Shown here: positions 51,669-59,384 of the stretch, piece by piece | How the letters are laid out: the number at the start of each line of letters is the position of its first letter | Numbering within the stretch: position 1 is the stretch's first letter | Source of the DNA: an uncultured Ruminococcus sp. | Lineage (GTDB): Bacteria; Bacillota; Clostridia; Oscillospirales; Acutalibacteraceae | Assembly (NCBI GenBank): GCA_905233755.1 | Contig: CAJODM010000005.1 | Span: 1-63,201 of the forward strand | Length of the DNA: 63,201 nucleotides | Reading direction: 5' to 3' | Translations under genes and position numbers: made by a program | The notes under the pieces: model-generated | The model's database searches: none | The model's input: only the letters and a program-made list of their open reading frames with translations | Told to the model about the DNA's origin: nothing

Positions 51669-51697
51669 ATTTTATCATATTAGAATTAAAATTGCAA
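51669..51697 (-). promoter_or_regulatory. Promoter of the LRR-dockerin gene
   Basis: On the minus strand TTGCAA (51697-51692) and TAAAAT (51674-51669) with a 17-base spacer, 33 bases before the start codon. Confidence 0.6.
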
Positions 51698-51739
51698 TCT
51701 ATTATGGCAAAAAAGAATTAACAATTCTTTAACAATCGT

Positions 51740-51781
51740 AAAAAAAGCATGACGAAAGCCCGAAGCAAATGCCTCGGGCTT
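51740..51781 (-). terminator. Probable thiT-thiN terminator
   Basis: AAGCCCGA (51756-51763) pairs with TCGGGCTT (51774-51781). On the minus strand a run of seven Ts follows about nine bases after the stem, so this is an imperfect terminator, nearly 200 bases after thiN. Confidence 0.45.
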
Positions 51782-51972
51782 GAGCGTCACTTAAGACAAA
51801 ACAAAAAAGGACAAACAATGAAAAAGTCAAGGAAACAATCAATTCAACCATCAATCTTCATTGATCCTATCGTAGCACAACAGGGATCGGATTGCAATAG
51901 GAACACGGGATTATTCACAAAGTGTTTGTTTTGTTCACAATTTCGTAAAATTTATGCTTCGATTTGCGCTGT

Positions 51973-52590
51973 CTATGCGCCGGTCTGCCACATCACCAGC
52001 AGCTCGCCGTCACGAACGGATATCTCTGCTTGCTTGCCGATGAAGGCGTTGCTCACCCCTGTCGGCGTATAGCGCGAGAGCGTGCCGCCGTCCATCGTGT
52101 AGGACAGCCCGCGCAGCACCACCCCGCGCGAGCACTCTGTCATCGAGAACACCGATACCCTGCCGGAGGAGCTTTCGGGCAGGGTGAGCGACGCGTTGCG
52201 TATCACCGTAAAGCTCGTCTCGCCGTAGAAGATCGCACGCCCCCCGCGTCGGGCAATATCACAGGCGAGCTGGATGTTCGCAAAGGTGTGATCCGCCTTG
52301 CCGCCCGAAGCGCCGTAAACGATGAAGCTGCGCCATCCGCGATCGAACGCGAGTGCCAGCGCATGGGCGATGTCGGTCTCGTCTTTTCGCACCGGCAGGC
52401 GCACAAGGTTCTCGACCTTTGGGGCTGACCCGCGCGAGTCAAAGTCCCCCACCACCAGATCGGGGGTGATCCCCAGCGATACCGCGACGTCATAGCCGCG
52501 GTCGGCGGCGATGATATAGTCGCCGCGATCGGGCGCATCCGGCATCCTTGTGACCGGCAGCGCACCGAACAGAAAGCACCGCCCGCTCAT
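51973..52590 (-). CDS. thiN: Thiamine diphosphokinase
   Basis: A 205-residue enzyme that makes thiamine diphosphate from thiamine and ATP. YIIAADRGYDVAVSLGITPD, VVGDFDSRG and the ALALAFDRGWRSFIVYGASGGKADH stretch are typical TPK motifs; the C-terminal beta-sandwich follows. The ATG at 52590 overlaps the thiT stop (ATGA), so the kinase is coupled to its transporter. The frame extends upstream inside thiT, which I reject as start. Confidence 0.93.
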   Translation of the reverse strand: MSGRCFLFGALPVTRMPDAPDRGDYIIAADRGYDVAVSLGITPDLVVGDFDSRGSAPKVENLVRLPVRKDETDIAHALALAFDRGWRSFIVYGASGGKADHTFANIQLACDIARRGGRAIFYGETSFTVIRNASLTLPESSSGRVSVFSMTECSRGVVLRGLSYTMDGGTLSRYTPTGVSNAFIGKQAEISVRDGELLVMWQTGA

Positions 52591-53402
52591 GCGGCTCTGC
52601 GGATCACCGAGCGGCGGACAGCCCCCAGCGCGATGACCGCCACGGCGGCACATCCGATCACGATGAGCACCGCCGTCAGGTTCGCGTTCGCGATGCCGGT
52701 GATGTCAAAGGTGCCGGTCTGTGCGTTCTGCAGATGCGGAAATACCATCACCGCCGCCGCATCCACTGCCAGCAGGATGACAAGCCCCATGACCGCCGAC
52801 AGCACCGCTGCAGCGGTCGGGGTCTTCTCGTGTTTGACCGCCATCAGCTTCGGCGCAGAGAAGTCGATCAGCGAGCCGATATACACAGCGGCGGCAACGG
52901 TGACGATGGTCTCGGGGATCATATAGGTGGCGTTATAGATCAGCGAGTAGACAAACGCGTCGGCGGTGGGGATCGAAAGCCCCGCCCACACGGTACATCC
53001 CGAGACGACATGGAACCCATAGCGCAGCACACATACCAGCGCCGAAGCCAACCCCAATGCCGAAGCGCCGTTTCGCATCCCTCGGGTCACGCCGCCGAGC
53101 GCGGTCGTCATGAACGCCAGCAGATAGTCGAGCACGATGATCGCTCCAGCGGCGACGATCGTGGTCGCATAGGACACGGCGTTCAGCCCCAGCGCCATCT
53201 GGATCAGCCCATAGACGAATCCCGAGAGCAACCCCCATCCGATGCCGTATCGGTAGGAGAGGATGATCAGCGGCAACATCGACGCGAAGGTGATGCTGCC
53301 GCCATAGGGCAGCTCGGCGATCTTCAGCACGCTCAGGATGGTGGCGAGCGCGAGCATCAGCCCGCTCTCGGTGAGCTTTTGGGACAAATTGACATTCTTC
53401 AT
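52587..53402 (-). CDS. thiT: Energy-coupled thiamine transporter substrate-binding protein ThiT
   Basis: A 271-residue membrane protein, longer than the usual 190-200 of ThiT. The core (about 8-190) has six membrane segments with the family stretches TILSVLKIAELPYGGSITFASMLPLI (here split over two helices), YGIGWGLLSGFVYGLIQ and the aromatic thiamine site near LRYGFHVVSGCTVWAG. A second part (about 200-271) adds two more membrane segments around a short extracellular loop, which is not part of canonical ThiT. As the S-component it needs the ECF module from elsewhere. AAGGAG precedes the ATG. It lies under a TPP riboswitch. Confidence 0.9.
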   Translation of the reverse strand: MKNVNLSQKLTESGLMLALATILSVLKIAELPYGGSITFASMLPLIILSYRYGIGWGLLSGFVYGLIQMALGLNAVSYATTIVAAGAIIVLDYLLAFMTTALGGVTRGMRNGASALGLASALVCVLRYGFHVVSGCTVWAGLSIPTADAFVYSLIYNATYMIPETIVTVAAAVYIGSLIDFSAPKLMAVKHEKTPTAAAVLSAVMGLVILLAVDAAAVMVFPHLQNAQTGTFDITGIANANLTAVLIVIGCAAVAVIALGAVRRSVIRRAA

Positions 53403-53430
53403 TCTTCTGCTCCTTCTGTCAAAAATATAA

Positions 53431-53582
53431 GCACCGTACGGCGGTACGGTGCTGCAATAACACATCTGCTCCCTACGCCGGTATGATCCGTATCAGGTCC
53501 TCCGTCCCTCTTTAGAGGGTGCGGCAAAAGGGTCAGGGAGACATCTATCCCACTCTCAGCCGGCTTTCGCGCCGACTCCCCT
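53431..53582 (-). promoter_or_regulatory. TPP riboswitch with terminator controlling thiT-thiN
   Basis: On the minus strand the THI-box elements are complete: GGGGAGTC (53582-53575), GCTGAGAGTGGG (53561-53550), and ACCTGAT with GGATCATACCGGCGTAGGG (53499-53471). A perfect hairpin (GCACCGTAC arms, 53452-53431) followed by TTATATTTTTG is the expression-platform terminator. Thiamine diphosphate binding would stop transcription into the thiamine transporter and kinase genes. Confidence 0.95.
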
Positions 53583-53608
53583 GCAATTTACTGTATTCGG
53601 TTGATGTT

Positions 53609-53637
53609 ATTATAGATTATGCCGCGCGATTTGTCAA
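53609..53637 (-). promoter_or_regulatory. Promoter of the TPP riboswitch transcript
   Basis: On the minus strand TTGACA (53637-53632) and TATAAT (53614-53609) with a 17-base spacer. It overlaps the last codons of the antiporter gene upstream. Confidence 0.85.
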
Positions 53638-55281
53638 CCGGCGGGCGATGAGGATGCCCATGACGATCAGCACGAGCGTCAACGGGGTCGCGAGCATCGC
53701 CACCGCGCTATCGGCATAGTAGCCGATGATACCGGCGACAAGATAGCCGACCGCCGCAAATCCCGCCGTCGTCATCGCATAGGGCAGCTGGGTCGAGACA
53801 TGGTTGATATGGTTGCATCCCGCGCCCGCCGAGGACATGATGGTGGTGTCGGAGATAGGCGAGCAGTGGTCGCCGCATACCGCACCCGCCAGACACGCCG
53901 AGATCGAGATCGCGAGCATCTCGGTCGAGGGCGGGAACACCGCGCACACGATGGGGATGAGGATGGTGAAGGTGCCCCAGCTCGTGCCGGTCGAGAAGGC
54001 GAGGAACACCGAGACGAGGAACACGATCACCGGGACGAACATCTGTACCGACGAGGCGGTGCTCTCCATCACCCCGTGGATGAAGTCGGCGGCGCCGAGC
54101 AGACGGGTCACGCCCGAGAGGTTCCACGACAGGATGAGGATGATCATCGGGGCGCACATGGTGCGGAATCCCGCCGCAAAGCTCCCCATGAACTCGGAGA
54201 ACGATACGACACGGCGGTTCATATACAGCCAGAAGGTCAGCAGCATCGCGACAAGCGAGCCCATCACCAGCCCGCGCGCCGACTCGGCGTTGGAGAACGC
54301 CTCGATCAGCCCCACGCCCGAGAAGAACCCGCCGGTGTACAGCATCCCGAGGATACAGCAGACGATCAGCGCGATCACCGGCAGCACCAGGTTCGAGACC
54401 TTGCCGTCGTCGGGATGGTCGGTCTTATACTCCTCGGTATAGGGCTGGTCCCCGCCCGAGAACAGATCGCCCGCAGCGGCGTTCTCTTCATGACGGCGCA
54501 TCGGGCCGTAGTCGAATCGGGCCAGAATCAGCGCGATCACCAGCGTGATGGTGCCCAGCGCATAGAGGTTATAGGGGATGGTATGCAGGAACATCGAGAA
54601 CCCGTTGATATCCACATCCTCGGGCACGGCGTACGATACCGCCGCCGCCCAGCAAGAGATCGGCGCGATGATACAGATCGGCGCCGCGGTCGAGTCGATG
54701 AGGAACGCAAGCTTTGCGCGCGAGACGCGGTGAGAGTCGGTCACCGGACGCATCACCGATCCGACCGTCATACAGTTGAACCCGTCATCCACGAAGATGA
54801 GCAGCCCCAACACCACGGTGATCAGCTCTGCGCCGACGCGGGACTTGATGTGCCGCTGGGCCCATCGTCCGAAGGCGGCCGCGCCGCCGGACTTGTTCAT
54901 CAGCACCACAAGCGTCGCCAGCATCACGACAAACACCAGTATCCCGGCGTGGTCAATATCAGCGATCCCCGGCACCAGACCGCCGCTCTGGTGATAGAGC
55001 ATGGTGTTCAGCGCGAGCTCGGCGTTGCCGCCCGCATAGAGAAACGCGCCGATGGTGATGCCGACGAACAGCGCGCTGTAGACCTCCTTGGTGATCAGCG
55101 CAAGGACGATAGCGACCACCGGCGGCAGGAGCGACCATGCGCTCGCGAACACCCCGGGGACGTACTCCTCGCCCACCGTACCGGCGGTCGAGCGGGTGAG
55201 CAGGATAATCAGCACGATGACGGCGAGCACCAGCAGGTTCACGCCGACCTTCAGCCATAGGTTGCGGTGAGTTGTTTTCAT
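53617..55281 (-). CDS. Na+/H+ antiporter NhaC-family protein
   Basis: A 554-residue transporter with about 12 membrane segments. Conserved stretches include FVDDGFNCMTVGSVMRPVTD, ALIVCCILGMLYTGG and FSTGTSWGTFTILIPI, and CGDHCSPISDTTIMSSAGAGCNHINHVSTQLPYA close to the C-terminus, which is the hallmark of NhaC-type antiporters (cited here as two neighbouring segments). It exchanges sodium for protons, or transports an amino acid or organic acid in some relatives. The hydrophilic loop at about 245-280 is on one side of the membrane. A GGGGG site precedes the ATG. Confidence 0.9.
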   Translation of the reverse strand: MKTTHRNLWLKVGVNLLVLAVIVLIILLTRSTAGTVGEEYVPGVFASAWSLLPPVVAIVLALITKEVYSALFVGITIGAFLYAGGNAELALNTMLYHQSGGLVPGIADIDHAGILVFVVMLATLVVLMNKSGGAAAFGRWAQRHIKSRVGAELITVVLGLLIFVDDGFNCMTVGSVMRPVTDSHRVSRAKLAFLIDSTAAPICIIAPISCWAAAVSYAVPEDVDINGFSMFLHTIPYNLYALGTITLVIALILARFDYGPMRRHEENAAAGDLFSGGDQPYTEEYKTDHPDDGKVSNLVLPVIALIVCCILGMLYTGGFFSGVGLIEAFSNAESARGLVMGSLVAMLLTFWLYMNRRVVSFSEFMGSFAAGFRTMCAPMIILILSWNLSGVTRLLGAADFIHGVMESTASSVQMFVPVIVFLVSVFLAFSTGTSWGTFTILIPIVCAVFPPSTEMLAISISACLAGAVCGDHCSPISDTTIMSSAGAGCNHINHVSTQLPYAMTTAGFAAVGYLVAGIIGYYADSAVAMLATPLTLVLIVMGILIARRLTNRAA

Positions 55282-55390
55282 AAGAAACCCCCATGTGGTT
55301 GAAATCTATTTGAATTATATACCATATCGGTAGGTTCGTCAAGCAGAGAATCACCCGAACAAACGGGCACATCCCCGGATTTCGGCAGAA

Positions 55391-55429
55391 AAACGACTGC
55401 CGGCTGCATGATACAGCCGGCAGTCGTTT
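55391..55429. terminator. Terminator of the beta-helix lipoprotein gene
   Basis: AAACGACTGCCGGCTG (55391-55406) pairs perfectly with CAGCCGGCAGTCGTTT (55414-55429). On the minus strand it ends in TTTTTC. It lies just downstream of the lipoprotein gene and upstream of the antiporter gene, both on the minus strand. Confidence 0.88.
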
Positions 55430-55469
55430 TGATAGAGGGTATCTATGAAAAGAGTCGGAGGAATTATCT

Positions 55470-56891
55470 TTACGCGGGCTTTCTGTCCGGCTTTCCGGAC
55501 GGGGCGCCGTCGTGAGAGCCGCCGGGAGCATCCGAGCGAGAGGTTCCGGAGGATGATGCCGCGGTATCGACCGCCGCGCCAAAGCTCGCCGTGCCGGCGG
55601 TATAGGCGACACCGCCCACATAGAGCGTATGACCGTTGAGGTCGATCGCGTCGGTATCACAGGAGAGGGAGGTGATATACGAGTCGCCGGTCAGCGTCCA
55701 TGTAGAGGAGCTGTCGAGCTCGACATAGACCTCGCCCGTGGTGCCGTCCTCGTTGACAGCACCCGTGAAGGTCGAGCCGTCCGAGAGGATCAGGTTCAGC
55801 GCCGAGATGCTGTCGACGACCATATCGCCGTCGATCTGCTGTGACGATGCAGTAAGGTCGACCTTGCCGCCGTTCGCGCCGTCGCTGCCCCATCCGGCTG
55901 CCGCCGCGCGCAGGAACACCCCGTCACCGTTATTGATGATCGTCGCGCCCGACAGCGTGATCTCGGTCGACGTGTTGTTGACGAAGAAGACGTCGCCGTT
56001 CTGATTGGTGAGCGTCCCGCCGTTCATCGAGAAGGAGGACTTGCCCTCATCGGCGTCGCCGGACATACTCTGATAGATCATGACCGCCTGATAGTAGCTC
56101 GAGTGATCGGAGTTCTTCGTGTTGTTGTCGGCGGTGAGGGTGACGTTGTTCAGCGTGACGCTGTTCTTGCCCTCGACCACGACCCCCTGAGAGGCGGTGG
56201 AGGTGAGCGTTGCGTCACTGACGGTGATGTCGGCGGTCGAGTAGATCACCGGCGAGCCGGTGCCCGAGGTGGTATAATAGCCGCCATCCACCGTCACGGT
56301 ACCCCCGCCGCGGTCGGATCGGATCGCCGCCGCCGAGTTGCCCGACGTCTCGATCGTCAAGCTCGAGGCGTTCATCGTCCCGCCGCCGGTCGTCATCAGC
56401 CCGCCCGAGCAGTTGCCCGACGTTCGGATATACGAGTCGGCGATGGTCACGGTGGTACCCTGTCCGTAGCTGAACACCGCGTTCGCATGGGTCCCATCGG
56501 TAACGATCACCATGTCAGAGAGCTGCAGCGATGCGCCGTTCTGTGCAAATACCGCGGCGTTCTCGCCGTAGAAGTCCGCCTCATCCCCGTCGCTGTCGCC
56601 GGTCTTGACGACCTTGGTATGGCTGTAGGCGGCGCTCTGCCCGTCAGAGAGGATCGCGTGGTCGCCGTCGGTGCTGTTCTCGATGGAATCGGTGATCTCG
56701 ATATCCGCCTCGGTGAGCTTTCCGCTCTTTGGCGACGCGGTCGCGGCCTCGGTCTCGGGCTGCTGTGAGCCCGTCACGGCAGATGCTTCGTCGGCGGTCG
56801 CGCCGTTCTCACCGCCGGAGCACGCCGCGAGCGTTCCCAGCATGAATACCGCCATCATGGCGGACAGGAGCTTTAGGATATTTCTTCTCAT
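55470..56891 (-). CDS. Beta-helix adhesin-like lipoprotein
   Basis: A 473-residue secreted lipoprotein with lipobox LAAC (Cys24). After a linker the chain (about 60-440) is a series of short repeats such as ITISGxxN-like GGTVTVDGGYYTTSG, ITVSDATLTSTASQGVVVEG and VTLNNVTLTADNNT, pointing to a right-handed beta-helix like those of adhesin or pectin-lyase folds. The C-terminus is Gly/Pro/Lys-rich and hydrophilic. No catalytic motif is visible. AAAGGATG precedes the ATG at 56891. Confidence 0.78.
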   Translation of the reverse strand: MRRNILKLLSAMMAVFMLGTLAACSGGENGATADEASAVTGSQQPETEAATASPKSGKLTEADIEITDSIENSTDGDHAILSDGQSAAYSHTKVVKTGDSDGDEADFYGENAAVFAQNGASLQLSDMVIVTDGTHANAVFSYGQGTTVTIADSYIRTSGNCSGGLMTTGGGTMNASSLTIETSGNSAAAIRSDRGGGTVTVDGGYYTTSGTGSPVIYSTADITVSDATLTSTASQGVVVEGKNSVTLNNVTLTADNNTKNSDHSSYYQAVMIYQSMSGDADEGKSSFSMNGGTLTNQNGDVFFVNNTSTEITLSGATIINNGDGVFLRAAAAGWGSDGANGGKVDLTASSQQIDGDMVVDSISALNLILSDGSTFTGAVNEDGTTGEVYVELDSSSTWTLTGDSYITSLSCDTDAIDLNGHTLYVGGVAYTAGTASFGAAVDTAASSSGTSRSDAPGGSHDGAPSGKPDRKPA

Positions 56892-57014
56892 GACAATCAT
56901 CCTTTCTCTTGAATATGGCATCATTGTAGACGAAAAATTTGACAAAAGTATGATCCCTGTGTGAAATCTGTGTGAAAAACCGGGGTCTGCTACGATTTTC
57001 GACGCTCTGAACGC

Positions 57015-57043
57015 TTGAATAATCGTTTGATATCGTGTATAAT
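57015..57043 (+). promoter_or_regulatory. Promoter of the flippase-glycosyltransferase-beta-helix operon
   Basis: TTGAAT at 57015-57020 and TATAAT at 57038-57043 with a 17-base spacer, ahead of the ATG at 57074. Confidence 0.7.
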
Positions 57044-57073
57044 ATAGGGTGAATTATTATGGGAGGTGCAGGA

Positions 57074-58180
57074 ATGAAAGAGAAACCCGTTGATCCTGAG
57101 TTCATCGTTGACGATGAACCGATGACCCCTGCCACTCCCGAAAAGCCGTCGACCGGCAGCAAGCTGAAAAAACGGATCACCCTTGCCTTGTTTATCCTGC
57201 TGAACGTCGGCATCCTCGTCTACACCGCGTTCATTGACTTCGGTACCGAGCGGCCCAAGTACACCGGCGAGCCGCTGGGCTGGAAAAACCTGCTGTTCCT
57301 GCTCGGGGGGATCGGGTGCCTTATGGTATTCTATGCCGCCGAGACTATCAAGTATCTTCTGATGATGCGTCACCTTGGCGAGAAGGTCTCGGTACGTCGT
57401 GCGTTCGAGACCGCCGCGCTGGGAAAGTACTATGACTCCATCACCCCCTCCGGCGCGGGCGGACAGCCGTTCCAGATATGGCATCTGTACAGCCACGGCT
57501 ACTCGACCGGCGCCGCCGCGGCGATGCCGCTGACGGGGTTCTTCACCATGCAGTTCGGGTTTGTGATCCTCGCATTGGCGGTGTTCCTGTTCAACAACAA
57601 CGCGATCGACGCGGTGGGCATCAAGATCACCGCCTATATCGGCGCTGTCGTCTACATGGTGGTACCGGTGATGATCATCCTCACCGCCGTCGCGCCCAAG
57701 GTGATGATGCGGATCGTCGCGTTCTTTGTGAACCTCGGCGGCAAGATGCGCATCGTCAAGAACCCGCAGGCCACCATCCGCAAGTCGGTGCGCGGGTTGA
57801 TGAACTACAGCAAGAGCTTGAAGAGCATCGCCAACAACCCGCCGCTGCTCATCGGGATGCTCGCGCTGTCGGTGCTGCTGCAGGTAGCGATCTGCAGCTT
57901 ACCGTACTTTGTCATCCACGCCTTTGGCGGCGAGATCGGCTATATCCAGGCGGTGTCGATGTGCGTCTTCATCTATGCTGCGATCACCATCGTCCCCACC
58001 CCGGGCAACGCCGGCGCGGCAGAGGGCTCGTTCTACCTGTTGTTCAGCTCGCTGAGCACTGCAGGGCTGTTCTGGGCGATGCTGGTGTGGCGGTTTTTGT
58101 CCTACTACTCGTTCATCATCATCGGGCTGCTTATCTACGGCGTCAACGCGCTGAAAAAACTCTTGCATCAGAAGGAATGA
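57074..58180 (+). CDS. Lysylphosphatidylglycerol synthase-type transmembrane flippase protein
   Basis: A 368-residue membrane protein of the UPF0104/LPG-synthase transmembrane family, the flippase half of MprF. A short acidic N-terminus (1-30) precedes about eight membrane segments. ALGKYYDSITPSGAGGQPFQ and TIVPTPGNAGAAEGSFYLLF are the family's conserved stretches. No aminoacyl-transferase domain is attached. Such proteins are thought to move lipids or glycolipids across the membrane. GGGAGG lies seven bases before the ATG. The next gene, a glycosyltransferase, begins four bases after its stop. Confidence 0.87.
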   Translation: MKEKPVDPEFIVDDEPMTPATPEKPSTGSKLKKRITLALFILLNVGILVYTAFIDFGTERPKYTGEPLGWKNLLFLLGGIGCLMVFYAAETIKYLLMMRHLGEKVSVRRAFETAALGKYYDSITPSGAGGQPFQIWHLYSHGYSTGAAAAMPLTGFFTMQFGFVILALAVFLFNNNAIDAVGIKITAYIGAVVYMVVPVMIILTAVAPKVMMRIVAFFVNLGGKMRIVKNPQATIRKSVRGLMNYSKSLKSIANNPPLLIGMLALSVLLQVAICSLPYFVIHAFGGEIGYIQAVSMCVFIYAAITIVPTPGNAGAAEGSFYLLFSSLSTAGLFWAMLVWRFLSYYSFIIIGLLIYGVNALKKLLHQKE

Positions 58181-58184
58181 CCCT

Positions 58185-59384
58185 ATGAATCCATCCGATA
58201 TCCGCTCCGCCCAGTTCATCGACACCTTCTATCCCATGGTAGATGGGGTCGTCCAGGCGGTCAACAACTATGCCGCGATCATGAATCGCGATGCGTACAC
58301 CTGTGTGGTGACGCCCAAAGGGAGCCGGCGGTTCGACGACAGCGTGCTGCCATATGACGTGATCCGCACCGCGGCGCTGAATCTGAAGATTGCCGAATAC
58401 ACGCTGCCGACGCCGCGGCTCGACCGCACGCTCAAAAGCGCGTTGCAAAGGATCCGCCCCGACATCTTTCACGTGCACAGCCCCTTTACCGAGGGGAGCT
58501 TTGCGCGTGATTTTGCGAGAAAGCTGGATATCCCGTGTGTTGCGACCTTTCACTCAAAATACTATGACGACGTTGTCAACGTCACCGGCTCGAAGACGAT
58601 CGCCGAGATCGTGACCTCCCGCATCGTGAAGTTCTATGAGAGCGTTGACAGCGTATGGTCGGTAACAGAGGGCGCGGCGGATGTGCTGCGCGGCTATGGC
58701 TATCGCGGCGATATCGTCGTGATGGAGAACGGCACCACCTATACCTATCCGGCGAACGCCGACGCGATCCGCCGGCGCGCCGCCGAGGAGTTCAGCATCC
58801 CGCAGGACAAGCGGGTGCTGCTGTTCGTCGGCCATCTGATATGGCACAAGAACCTGCGGCTGATCCTCGACACCTTTCGCCTCTTGACCGAACGCTCGGA
58901 CAAGTACCGGCTGCTGATCGTCGGCGACGGCTATGATGAGAAAGTGATCCGCGCCTATGCCGACGAGCTGGACTTTCCGGAACGGTCGCTGCGGTTCCTC
59001 GGGCGTATCAACGACCGCGAGCTGTTGATGGGCGTATATCTGAACAGCAACCTGTTCTTCTTCCCGTCGGTCTATGACACGTCGGGGCTGGTAGTGAGAG
59101 AGGCGGCATCCCTCGGCATCCCGTCGCTGCTGACCGCCGGCAGCAACGCCGCCGAGGTCATAGAGAAGGACATGACCGGGTTTACTGCCGAGGAGAACGC
59201 GGTATCGATGTACCGCGAGATCGTGCGGATCTTCCATACCGAGGGGCTGCTCGAGCGCGCCGGCGTCGGCGCAAGAGCGAACGTCGCCCGCACATGGGAA
59301 CAGCTCATGCCGCAGGTGCGGCATGAGTATGCCCGCATTATCGAGGATTACCGCTATCGCCGCGCAAAGGAGGGACAGGGTTGA
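58185..59384 (+). CDS. GT4-family glycosyltransferase
   Basis: A 399-residue GT-B fold glycosyltransferase. The N-terminal domain opens with FIDTFYPMVDGVVQAVNNYA, typical of diacylglycerol or phosphatidylinositol glucosyl/mannosyltransferases, with FHVHSPFTEGSFARDFARKL and TFHSKYYDDV. The C-terminal nucleotide-sugar domain has LLFVGHLIWHKNLRLILDTF and the E-x7-E region in DTSGLVVREAASLG. Together with the flippase-like gene upstream, synthesis and export of a membrane glycolipid is a reasonable inference. Its stop overlaps the next start. Confidence 0.9.
   Translation: MNPSDIRSAQFIDTFYPMVDGVVQAVNNYAAIMNRDAYTCVVTPKGSRRFDDSVLPYDVIRTAALNLKIAEYTLPTPRLDRTLKSALQRIRPDIFHVHSPFTEGSFARDFARKLDIPCVATFHSKYYDDVVNVTGSKTIAEIVTSRIVKFYESVDSVWSVTEGAADVLRGYGYRGDIVVMENGTTYTYPANADAIRRRAAEEFSIPQDKRVLLFVGHLIWHKNLRLILDTFRLLTERSDKYRLLIVGDGYDEKVIRAYADELDFPERSLRFLGRINDRELLMGVYLNSNLFFFPSVYDTSGLVVREAASLGIPSLLTAGSNAAEVIEKDMTGFTAEENAVSMYREIVRIFHTEGLLERAGVGARANVARTWEQLMPQVRHEYARIIEDYRYRRAKEGQG

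Larger units (their letters stand above)
51637..51972. other. Intergenic region between the LRR-dockerin gene and thiN
   Basis: This AT-rich 336-base gap holds the minus-strand promoter of the LRR-dockerin gene (51669-51697) and a hairpin at 51756-51781. A short plus-strand frame starting at 51820 has no clear ribosome-binding-site-driven family match and is not called. Confidence 0.6.

Noticed and set aside
51820-52072. Plus-strand frame starting with a Lys-rich peptide before thiN
   Set aside because: It runs antisense into thiN, has no family resemblance, and sits in an AT-rich intergenic gap.
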